A stretch of DNA of 6,976 nucleotides, taken from CAZNVB01 sp964576265 (GTDB taxonomy: Bacteria > Acidobacteriota > Aminicenantia > Aminicenantales > UBA8522). The DNA lies in NCBI GenBank assembly GCA_964576265.1, contig CAZNVB010000012.1:1-6976 (forward strand), written 5' to 3'. Positions 1-6,152 of this stretch are shown in pieces; the stretch's first letter is position 1; each line of letters begins with the position of its first letter. Made by a program: the position numbers and the translations under genes. The notes below the pieces were generated by a model that was not told the DNA's origin, did not search any database, and saw nothing but the letters and a program-made list of their open reading frames with translations.

Positions 1-348
1 ATATTTGGTCGGGCCGCAATCGAAGGCCGAGACGAGAAGCTTTTCTTCGAGGGCCCGCCTGATCTCATCGACCTGGTGCCTCCAGAGAATCGCGTGCGTC
101 CAGTCGATATTGCACCGGTAATAGAGCTCCTGGACGGCGGCGTCGTCCGCTTGGGCTTTTTTCTGCCGGGCGGCAATCTCGTCGATGAGCCGTTTGGGAA
201 TGCTGACCCGGAGGCCGCTTTTTTCTTTGCAGCCGATGGCCGTGAGCGCCTGCCGCATCTCTTCGGTTTCGACTTTGAGTCCGATCTCCTCCAGGATGCG
301 GTAGATTTCGGCCAGGATTCTCTCTTTGCTCGCTGGGTCGAGAAGCAT
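1..348 (-). CDS. MttB-superfamily (trimethylamine methyltransferase-like) protein, N-terminal part, cut by window edge
   Basis: Reading the minus strand from an ATG at 348 gives 116 codons that stay open to base 1, so the C-terminal three quarters or so of the gene lie outside the window. The start is supported by AGGAG at 362-358, nine bases upstream. Residues 11-55 match the family N-terminus: a helix ending in LEEIGLKVE (19-27), then an ALTAIGC segment, then a short strand leading to IPKRLIDE (50-57). Residues 111-116 (CGPTKY) fall where family members carry a Gly/Thr-rich strand. Known members are cytoplasmic methyltransferases that move a methyl group from trimethylamine, glycine betaine or related amines to a corrinoid protein; most homologues lack the pyrrolysine of true MttB. 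The region that would hold pyrrolysine is not in the window, so substrate and subtype cannot be told. The gene is divergent from the lyase gene. The family call is from recalled motif similarity only. Confidence 0.72.
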   Translation of the reverse strand, partial: MLLDPASKERILAEIYRILEEIGLKVETEEMRQALTAIGCKEKSGLRVSIPKRLIDEIAARQKKAQADDAAVQELYYRCNIDWTHAILWRHQVDEIRRALEEKLLVSAFDCGPTKY

Positions 349-376
349 GATCTTTCGCTCCTATCCCTGTGAGGTT

Positions 377-425
377 GAGTCGGAAACCAGCGCCATCCAC
401 GCGGCGCTACAAACCGGTCCGACTC
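377..425 (-). promoter_or_regulatory. Two-tier hairpin in the leader of the MttB-like gene
   Basis: Outer arms GAGTCGGA (377-384) and TCCGACTC (418-425) pair perfectly over 8 bp. Inside them, AGCGCC (389-394) and GGCGCT (403-408) pair perfectly over 6 bp around an 8-nt loop. The two stems are separated by an asymmetric internal loop (385-388 against 409-417). In the MttB direction the structure lies between the predicted transcription start (about 438) and the AGGAG site (362-358), so it would fold in the 5' leader. I do not recognise it as any named riboswitch class. On the plus strand it is followed only by CCTTTATT, a poor U tract, so a plus-strand terminator is the weaker reading. Confidence 0.45.
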
Positions 426-442
426 CCTTTATTAGGCTTCGG

Positions 443-471
443 TTATTATCATCTCGACGGCGAATTGTCAA
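443..471 (-). promoter_or_regulatory. Candidate sigma70-type promoter for the MttB-like gene
   Basis: Read on the minus strand, a perfect TTGACA -35 box lies at 471-466. A GATAAT box (five of six matches to TATAAT) lies at 450-445, giving a 15-base spacer that is shorter than the usual 17. A poorer box, TAATAA at 448-443, would give 17. Transcription would start near 438 and leave a leader of about 90 nt before the ATG at 348. The region is clearly more AT-rich than the flanking genes. Confidence 0.45.
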
Positions 472-473
472 TT
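463..473. repeat. Short perfect dyad AATTGTCAATT over the minus-strand -35 box
   Basis: AATTG-T-CAATT is an 11-base perfect inverted repeat with a single central base. It completely covers the TTGACA box of the candidate MttB promoter and lies 68 bases upstream of the lyase ATG, so a regulator bound there could affect both divergent genes. Eleven bases in an AT-rich spot can arise by chance, so the operator reading is only a suggestion. Confidence 0.3.
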
Positions 474-540
474 GCCCCACGGTTCGGTCGGTAAAGAGAG
501 AGGATTGTTCGGCCGAGGGAAATTGTTGTATATAAAACGC

Positions 541-3500
541 ATGATCAATCACCAATCTCCGACCGTTAAAATCATTCTGGGTAGCCTTATGGTGTGCTTT
601 TTGTTCGCCTGCGCGAGAGAGACCGAGGAGGATCTCAATGCCTATGATCCCCAAAGCTTTCCTGCCCGGGTGAGCGATCGGGTTTTTGAGATGCCCCTCG
701 ATCCTTCGAGCCTCATCGTCGTGATCCCGTCCGGTCTGGAGTCGAAACAGGCGGTTTTCGAAAATCTCTTGACTCAAAAAACCGGTCTCCGTCTTGTCTT
801 CCGGAGCGCCGTCGGTCTCAAGTCTTCGGACCTTCAGGGAAAGCATCTGATTCTCCTCGGCAACATCATGAACAACCCTTTGCTTCTTGATCTCTATATG
901 AAAAGACGGGCCTTTGCCGACGCCTTTTTTCCAGGCGAAGGAGGCGTGTTCATTCATCCGGCGAAATCCGTTTGGGACCCGTCGCGGAATGTTCTTGTCG
1001 TGAGTTACAGCCGGGAAGAGGATGCGGGACAGAGCTTTGCCGCTTTCCTCGACGAGATCCGCGCCGGATCCCCATCGCTCGGCGCGATCCGGGTTTTGAG
1101 GACTGGACACCGCCTTCCCGAACCGCCCGAGAGTGCCGAACCCGTTTTCGGGGCGGTGAGCAAGGATCTCAGAGAACGTCCGGCTTACCGGACTCTCGCC
1201 GAATGGGGCTGGATGTACTTTTTTACCGGCGATCCGAAGTGGGCGGACCTTTTCCGCCAGGCGATTTCCGTCCTTCACGAGCGCGCCGAGAAGGCCGGCC
1301 GTTGGATTACCGAGCCCTGGTCGAACGTCTATTTCGCTCTCTGGAATATCTTCGAGTCCTGGCGACTGATCGATGATGACCCGATCTTCAGCCTGGAGGA
1401 CAGGCGGATGGTCGAGGACGTCCTCTGGGGATACACGCGTTATATCCAGGCAAGGCCGTATCTTGACCAAGACAAACTGCCGCTTTACGAACCGCGGCAG
1501 AACCATTCCACCTTTCTTGCCCTCAGCCTGGACAGCGCCTACCGCTATTACAGGGAAAAATTCGGGCTGGCGGGGCTTGATTCGATGGCCGACAAAGTCC
1601 GGCGCTGCTTCGACTTAGGACAGGCGGCGAGCTATCGACCGAACGACGACGGAGGAAGCGGATACCAGGTTCTGGCGCCAAAGCATTATCTTTATTACGC
1701 TCTTCAAAACAACGACCTCTCTTTTCTCCAATCGGGAAAGCTGCGGACACTGGTCGACCTGATGACGGCGACCATCGACAGCCGCGGCGATCCGGTGACC
1801 TTCGGCGACATCGGGGTTTACTCGCACCGCAGGCCCGGGAGGCCGCAGATGGCCGAGCTCCAATTCCTTTCGCTGGCCGCCTGGTTCTATAAGGACGGCG
1901 CCTACCGCTGGCTCTATGATTGGCTGGGAAAGGGGAGCGAGATCGACTTCACCCCCTGGTCTTCTTTCGGCCTCGGCCTTTATGCGACCGAGATCGAGCC
2001 CGCTCCGCCCTCCCGCTGGATCGGCATTTTCCCTGTTCTTCTCGATGATGCTTCGCTGCGCTGGAGCGCCCGGCGGTCTCAGAAGTTTTCCGAGCTGCCG
2101 ATCGCGGGAAAAACATATTTTGACAAGCTCGCCTTCCGCGGCGGTTTTGATCCGCGGGATGAATATTTGCTTCTCGACGGGACTTCGACTTTTGCCCACG
2201 GCCATGAGGACGGCAATACGGTCACCCGGCTCACCTGGCTCGACCGGATCTGGCTCTTCGACCTTCATTACATCAAAGCCGGTCCTCAGGAGCACAACGG
2301 CGTCTCGATCGTGAGGAACGGAACACAGGATCCGCCGCCTCCGCTGAATGAGCTCGAGTGCGCCGGGCAATTTGAAGATGCGGGGTTTACCCTGACCACC
2401 GCCCGGGATTGGAACGGCGCCGACTGGCAGCGTCACATTTTCTGGAAGAAAGGGCGGTATTTTCTATTCCTCGACCGTATCACCGCCAGGGAGCCGGGGG
2501 GTTACCGGTTGGAAAATCGGTGGCGGACCCGAGGCGAGGTCAAGCTCGAGGGAAATACGACCACCGTCCGGCAGGGAGCGGCAACGTTCTTTATCAAGAG
2601 CGCCGATTCCGCCGGTCGGCAGTTGGTGGTTGTGCCTGATGAGCATAATGGGGACTGGGATTATCCTTACGGATCCGACGAGACCGTCGTCTGTCTGGCC
2701 AGGAAGAAAATCGCGCTCGGACCAGGCTCAAGCTGGGTTTTCGCCAATCTCCTCTATGCGACGGAAGACACTCCAAGGCAGGCCAAAGAGTTGACAGGGG
2801 AAAACGAAGGTCTCTATCTCGTCGATGAAGGCGGAAGCCGGGAGATCTTTGGGCTGGGGTCGGCGGGCCTTGCCAGGTTCGGACTTTCAAGCGATGGTGC
2901 CTTTTTCGCCCTGAGCGGGGATCGTTTCCTTCTCTTCGGGTTCAGCCGGCTTTCCTGGCCCGGAGGGAGCATCATGGCGAAGAGAGGGAAAAGAAAAATG
3001 AGCCTCGAGACGAGCCTCGACCGGCCATATGGGGTCCTTCTTCTCGACGAAGACGCCGAACTCTCCGCCGCCGGAGTGAGGATCAGGGGATTTGAGGCGG
3101 CTTCGGATGCCGGAGAGAGAACGATGCGCCTTCAGGCCGGGAAACATGAGCTCCGGCTGGATCTCGGGCCGGCTTCCGATCGGATGCGAAGCGGGCTTCG
3201 CCTGATCTCCGGCTCGCCCGTCTTTCCTGAACAGGAAAATGTCATTCCCAACGATTTTGGGCTCGAGATCGAGGGCCGGGTCGAGACCGGAGCGACGACG
3301 GCTGCCTGTCCGGACGGCGAAAGGATTGTCTGCGGAAGCGCAGGCGGATCGGTGTTCGCGCTCGAGGGCGAGAAAAAAACGCCTCTCTTCGATCTTCCTG
3401 GCGGCAAGGCGGTGCTCGCCGTTAGAGTTTCCGACCTCGACCGCGACGGAAGGAAGGAGATCGTTTGCTCCGACGTCGATGAGAACCTGTTCTGTTATGA

Positions 3501-4395
3501 TGAGGCGGGGGGACTTCTCTGGCGATTTAAAACGCAAAAATATTTCGGCCGGAACGCAAATGTTGTTGACATCTGGATCGACGATATCGACGGGAACGGC
3601 GCGCTGTCCATTCTTGCCGCCACCAACGGCTGGAAGCTTTATGCCTTGCGGCCGGAGGGCACAGTTCGTTGGGAGACCTTTATTTTCTACCATCAATTGA
3701 CGAAGGTTCGGGTTCTGAAGAACAAAGGACGGCCGCTCATCGCGGTCGGAACTGTTTACCAAACCCCGTTCAACCTCGTCGACCCGAAGACGGGAACGGT
3801 CCTCTGGAAGACCTGGGAGCAAACGGGAAGCGAAACCATGTCGACGACCGATTACTGCGGCAAGCATCTTCGGGACATGGTCTTTACGGATACGGACGGC
3901 GACGGAGAAAAGGAGATTATCTTCGGCAACGAATATCATTCAGTTTATGCGCTTAACGCCGCCGACGGGAAGATCAAGTGGAAAGCTCAGCTCGGGGACA
4001 AAGTCAGCGCCGTGCGACTGCTTCGGAGCGAGGTCGCCGGGGAAGAGAGAATTCTTGCGGCCACCGAGGCTGGCGAGATTTATCTCCTCGATCGGCACCA
4101 GGGCAGGAGACTGAGGATGATTTCTCTGGAAAGCGGCATCACGGGGATGGAAATCATCCCCGGCGGGAGCGAGGGAGGGGAAGAGATTGTCCTGGCCACG
4201 GCGGAAGGCCGCATCGCCGTCCTAGACAGCCGGCTCCAGCTCCGGGCTTCCCTCCAGATAGGGTTGGGTCCGATCCTCGGCATCTACCCTTCCGGAAATT
4301 CCGGCCAGGGGAAAAAATTTTATGTCGTTGGAAGCGAGAGCGTCCTGGAGGTCCTCTATGTCCCACTCCACTTGCGTCCCTCCCGGCACTATTGA
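541..4395 (+). CDS. Heparinase II/III-like polysaccharide lyase lipoprotein fused to a C-terminal propeller
   Basis: The product is about 1284 residues. The N-terminus is a lipoprotein signal: a hydrophobic run from I11 ends in lipobox LFAC with Cys24, predicting an envelope-anchored protein. Residues about 54-175 form an alpha/beta domain like those preceding catalytic domains of other glycan-active enzymes (LILLGNIMNN, FFPGEGG). Residues about 215-505 are helical, with repeated Trp/Tyr pairs typical of the alpha/alpha toroid of polysaccharide lyases, including N321-H322. Residues about 540-890 are beta-rich and hold the heparinase II/III hallmark H553-G-H555, then D574 and H585-N586, which align with metal and catalytic positions of that fold. 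Residues about 901-1280 form roughly eight repeats with quinoprotein-like GxLxW ends and three calcium-type loops (D965-G970, D1015-G1020, D1117-G1122). Y427 and H429 lie in the linking region; the catalytic Tyr is not certain. The substrate is unknown; uronate-containing glycans are typical. Start choice: ATG 541 has no close ribosome site, while TTG 526 has GAGGGA at 515-520 and would add five residues (MYIKR). Confidence 0.82.
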   Translation: MINHQSPTVKIILGSLMVCFLFACARETEEDLNAYDPQSFPARVSDRVFEMPLDPSSLIVVIPSGLESKQAVFENLLTQKTGLRLVFRSAVGLKSSDLQGKHLILLGNIMNNPLLLDLYMKRRAFADAFFPGEGGVFIHPAKSVWDPSRNVLVVSYSREEDAGQSFAAFLDEIRAGSPSLGAIRVLRTGHRLPEPPESAEPVFGAVSKDLRERPAYRTLAEWGWMYFFTGDPKWADLFRQAISVLHERAEKAGRWITEPWSNVYFALWNIFESWRLIDDDPIFSLEDRRMVEDVLWGYTRYIQARPYLDQDKLPLYEPRQNHSTFLALSLDSAYRYYREKFGLAGLDSMADKVRRCFDLGQAASYRPNDDGGSGYQVLAPKHYLYYALQNNDLSFLQSGKLRTLVDLMTATIDSRGDPVTFGDIGVYSHRRPGRPQMAELQFLSLAAWFYKDGAYRWLYDWLGKGSEIDFTPWSSFGLGLYATEIEPAPPSRWIGIFPVLLDDASLRWSARRSQKFSELPIAGKTYFDKLAFRGGFDPRDEYLLLDGTSTFAHGHEDGNTVTRLTWLDRIWLFDLHYIKAGPQEHNGVSIVRNGTQDPPPPLNELECAGQFEDAGFTLTTARDWNGADWQRHIFWKKGRYFLFLDRITAREPGGYRLENRWRTRGEVKLEGNTTTVRQGAATFFIKSADSAGRQLVVVPDEHNGDWDYPYGSDETVVCLARKKIALGPGSSWVFANLLYATEDTPRQAKELTGENEGLYLVDEGGSREIFGLGSAGLARFGLSSDGAFFALSGDRFLLFGFSRLSWPGGSIMAKRGKRKMSLETSLDRPYGVLLLDEDAELSAAGVRIRGFEAASDAGERTMRLQAGKHELRLDLGPASDRMRSGLRLISGSPVFPEQENVIPNDFGLEIEGRVETGATTAACPDGERIVCGSAGGSVFALEGEKKTPLFDLPGGKAVLAVRVSDLDRDGRKEIVCSDVDENLFCYDEAGGLLWRFKTQKYFGRNANVVDIWIDDIDGNGALSILAATNGWKLYALRPEGTVRWETFIFYHQLTKVRVLKNKGRPLIAVGTVYQTPFNLVDPKTGTVLWKTWEQTGSETMSTTDYCGKHLRDMVFTDTDGDGEKEIIFGNEYHSVYALNAADGKIKWKAQLGDKVSAVRLLRSEVAGEERILAATEAGEIYLLDRHQGRRLRMISLESGITGMEIIPGGSEGGEEIVLATAEGRIAVLDSRLQLRASLQIGLGPILGIYPSGNSGQGKKFYVVGSESVLEVLYVPLHLRPSRHY
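3238..4380 (+). other. Propeller domain with three calcium-loop motifs
   Basis: This is the C-terminal domain of the lyase lipoprotein (residues about 900-1280). Eight or so repeats of about 40-50 residues each follow the pattern 'hydrophobic strand, DxDxDG-type loop, E-I-hydrophobic-Ala/Gly, Leu/Tyr-Ala-Leu, GxLxW'. The DxDxDG loops are DLDRDG at 3433, DIDGNG at 3583 and DTDGDG at 3889. Repeats ending in GLLW, TVRW, TVLW and KIKW resemble PQQ-type propellers, while the acidic loops resemble FG-GAP/VCBS repeats. No PQQ chemistry is implied. In secreted proteins such propellers usually serve carbohydrate or protein binding, which here could hold the enzyme on its substrate. Confidence 0.7.
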
Positions 4396-4489
4396 TGAGG
4401 AGCGATAATCATATCAGCCGGCTCGGAGACACTCGGCGTCTGAGCTTGAGTCCTTCTTCAATGTCGCCCTGAAGAATAAGGTTTCAAAA

Positions 4490-4505
4490 ATCCTTGACCA
4501 AGGAT
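4490..4505. repeat. Perfect 16-base dyad, operator-like
   Basis: ATCCTTG-AC-CAAGGAT has 7-base arms matching perfectly around a 2-base centre. A 2-base loop is too tight for a stable RNA hairpin, so a binding site for a dimeric regulator is more likely than a terminator. It lies 95 bases after the lyase stop codon and about 300 bases before the transporter start. Confidence 0.4.
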
Positions 4506-4523
4506 GTGGATCAATGAGAATAA

Positions 4524-4558
4524 GTTCAATTCTCGGCCCGAGAGAAAGGTTCAATTCT
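4524..4558. repeat. Direct repeat GTTCAATTCT flanking a dyad
   Basis: GTTCAATTCT occurs exactly at 4524-4533 and again at 4549-4558, a 25-base spacing. Between them, overlapping the first copy, is a 13-base perfect dyad TCTCGG-C-CCGAGA at 4531-4543. The regular arrangement suggests regulator sites, but no regulator gene is in the window to pair with it. Confidence 0.4.
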
Positions 4559-4577
4559 GAGGTAAAGAGGTGAGGGC

Positions 4578-4782
4578 ATGTTTAATTTTATGCGGCTCGA
4601 GAGCCGGATCCGGTAAAGGACGTCGTGGCACTGAGCCGCGCGGTTCGCGATCTCTCCAAGCTGGATATCCAGGTGGGTCCGCATCCCTTCGCTCGCGGCC
4701 ATGGATTGCCGAGACGAACTTCGCCCGCTTCGATTGCGCCCCGGAATTTCTTGCCGCCGGGCGTCATTTCGGTTATAAATAG
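4578..4782 (+). pseudogene. Possible remnant of a small frameshifted gene
   Basis: An ATG at 4578 follows a strong ribosome site (GAGGTGAGGGC, 4567-4577) but the frame stops after 12 codons at 4614-4616. Coding-like sequence then appears in a second frame from about 4592 to 4700 (e.g. VALSRAVRDLSKLD, starting at 4625) and in a third from about 4700 to the TAG at 4783-4785 (e.g. FARFDCAPEFLAAGRHFGYK). Each segment shows the G/C-ending codons of the neighbouring genes, and they join end to end, as expected of a gene broken by two frameshifts. The middle segment faintly resembles an MttB-family internal helix, but I cannot assign a family. Chance open frames in GC-rich DNA are the alternative. 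Confidence 0.25.
4751..4779 (+). promoter_or_regulatory. Candidate sigma70-type promoter for the MFS transporter gene
   Basis: TTGCCG at 4751-4756 (four of six matches to TTGACA) is followed after exactly 17 bases by TATAAA at 4774-4779 (five of six matches to TATAAT). Transcription would start near 4786, about 20 bases upstream of the ATG at 4807, giving a very short leader. TATAAA stands out in otherwise GC-rich DNA. Confidence 0.45.
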
Positions 4783-4806
4783 GGCGGCTTTTCGAAGTCG
4801 GAACGG

Positions 4807-6126
4807 ATGGTTCAAGGCAAGGTCGCGGCGGTTCTGGACGGCCTGAAAAAGGGTCACATCCGCTGGGGCATTCTTCTCCTCCTTTTCTTTTCCACGGTCA
4901 TCAATTATCTCGACCGACAGGTCTTCTCCGTGCTCGCGCCGGAGATCAAACAAGCTCTTTCGCTCACCGACAGCGGATACGCTCTGGTCATCAATATGTT
5001 CAATATCGGGACGATCCTGGGCCTCGTTTTTTCCGGGCCCTTCATGGACCGGTTCGGAAGCCGGCTGGGCTTCACCGTGGCCATTGTCGTCTGGTCGATT
5101 GCCGGAGGAGCCACGGCTCTGGCGCCGAGCCTTTTCGCCATCGCCGCCTGCCGCTTCTTTCTCGGGCTCGGCGAATCCGGCAACTGGCCGGCGGCGAGCA
5201 AGTCTGTCGCCGAGTGGTTTCCGGCCAAAGAGCGGGCGCTGGCCATGGGTTTTTTCAACGGCGGGGTTTCGGTCGGGGCGATACTAGCGCCTTTCATCGT
5301 CCCTTTTGTAGTCTGGCTTACGGGGAGCTGGCGCTGGGCCTTTGTGATCACGGCCTCTCTGGCCGTTCCCTGGGTTTATTTCTGGCGCCGACTGTACTAC
5401 CCCATCTCCAAGCATCCCCGGGTCAGCGCCGAAGAGCTCGAGCTCGTCAGCCGCGATCGGGTGAGTGTTAAGGGGCGGCGTCCTTACCAAGTTCTAAAAA
5501 TGCGGCCCTTCTGGGGAATCTTCGGTGCGCGGATGATCACCAGCCCGGTCTGGTTTTTTATTTCCTACTGGATTTTCAATTATTTAAATAAAGAATTCGG
5601 TTTCCACCTTGCCAAGATGGCCGCCGTCGCCTGGATTCCTTTCGCCGTAGCGGACGTCGGCAATATCCTGGGAGGTTATCTCTCGGGCAAGCTTATCGCT
5701 CTGGGAAAAGCTCCTGCCGGGGCGCGAAAATTCATGATGGGAGTCGGCGTCATCCTGATGACGACCTGCGGGTTCACCGCCCTTGCCCGGACGCCGCTTG
5801 TCGCTCTTTCCTTGATCAGCCTTCTGACTCTGGCCTGGGGAATCTGGGTTTCCAATATGCTCGGCCTGGTCGGCGATTCTTTCGCTCCGGCCCAAATCGG
5901 GACGGTCATGAGCTGGACGGGCCTGGGGCAGTACGCGGGAACGATGATTTTTACCTGGTTTATCGGCTATGCCCTCGATCACTTCGGCCTGGGATACCGG
6001 CCGGTTTTCCTGAGCGCCGCCGCCCTGCCTCTCATCGGCTTCATTTTCACCCTGACCCTGAATCGAGCGAGAAAAGCGTCGATTTCAAATAGGCGATCAA
6101 AACTCAATCGGAAGGATTCCGATTGA
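4807..6126 (+). CDS. MFS transporter, hexuronate / anion:cation symporter type
   Basis: This is a 439-residue inner-membrane carrier with the usual length and the hydrophobic pattern of about twelve helices. Helix 1 (about 20-40) carries N33-Y-L-D-R37, as in ExuT-like carriers. The loop after helix 2 has the MFS motif A form G77-PFM-D81-R-F-G-S-R86. Residues 123-130 (ESGNWPAA), followed by KSVAEWFPAKERA, are the signature of the ACS family, which takes up hexuronates, glucarate or similar sugar acids with protons. A basic central loop lies at about 199-235. The C-terminus is strongly basic (RARKASISNRRSK) and cytoplasmic. ATG 4807 leaves a full helix 1, although only a weak GGA precedes it at 4800-4802. 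The gene probably forms an operon with the oxidoreductase 26 bases downstream. The exact substrate cannot be read from sequence; the neighbouring uronate-type lyase favours a uronic acid. Confidence 0.88.
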   Translation: MVQGKVAAVLDGLKKGHIRWGILLLLFFSTVINYLDRQVFSVLAPEIKQALSLTDSGYALVINMFNIGTILGLVFSGPFMDRFGSRLGFTVAIVVWSIAGGATALAPSLFAIAACRFFLGLGESGNWPAASKSVAEWFPAKERALAMGFFNGGVSVGAILAPFIVPFVVWLTGSWRWAFVITASLAVPWVYFWRRLYYPISKHPRVSAEELELVSRDRVSVKGRRPYQVLKMRPFWGIFGARMITSPVWFFISYWIFNYLNKEFGFHLAKMAAVAWIPFAVADVGNILGGYLSGKLIALGKAPAGARKFMMGVGVILMTTCGFTALARTPLVALSLISLLTLAWGIWVSNMLGLVGDSFAPAQIGTVMSWTGLGQYAGTMIFTWFIGYALDHFGLGYRPVFLSAAALPLIGFIFTLTLNRARKASISNRRSKLNRKDSD

Positions 6127-6152
6127 GAGAGGCAAATGTACGGAGAACAAAC

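Larger units (their letters stand above)
4396..4806. other. 411-base region with no intact gene
   Basis: The stretch lies between the lyase and transporter genes. It holds, in order: a weak interrupted hairpin at 4421-4445; a dyad at 4490-4505; a dyad at 4531-4543 flanked by two copies of a 10-base direct repeat; a possible broken coding remnant at 4578-4782; and a promoter candidate at 4751-4779 for the transporter. No RNA gene or insertion sequence is visible. Its length and its own promoter suggest that the transporter and oxidoreductase form a transcription unit separate from the lyase. Confidence 0.6.

Noticed and set aside
505..534. TTGTTC - 18 bases - TATATA as a promoter for the lyase gene
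   Set aside because: Transcription would start at about the ATG at 541, leaving no leader, and it conflicts with the better ribosome site for the TTG 526 start. The boxes may be chance in an AT-rich spot.
361..1506. 381-codon open frame on the minus strand opposite the start of the lyase gene
   Set aside because: It lies opposite clearly coding lyase sequence, shows no recognisable family, and is the kind of antisense frame expected in GC-rich genes with biased third positions.
2887..3939. 350-codon open frame on the minus strand opposite the propeller region
   Set aside because: The plus-strand frame there has clear propeller repeats and DxDxDG loops; the antisense product has no recognisable motifs.
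4421..4445. Interrupted hairpin (GCTC..AGAC / GTCTGAGC) 26 bases after the lyase stop, as a terminator
   Set aside because: The stem has a 2-base bulge and no U-rich tract follows, so a factor-independent terminator is not supported.
4494..4521. TTGACC - 16 bases - GAGAAT as a promoter for the 4578 remnant
   Set aside because: The -10 box matches only four of six bases and the -35 box overlaps the 4490-4505 dyad; the support is too weak to list as a feature.
4588..4953. 121-codon minus-strand open frame across the transporter start
   Set aside because: It overlaps the conserved first helix of the transporter, has no recognisable domain, and is best explained as a shadow.
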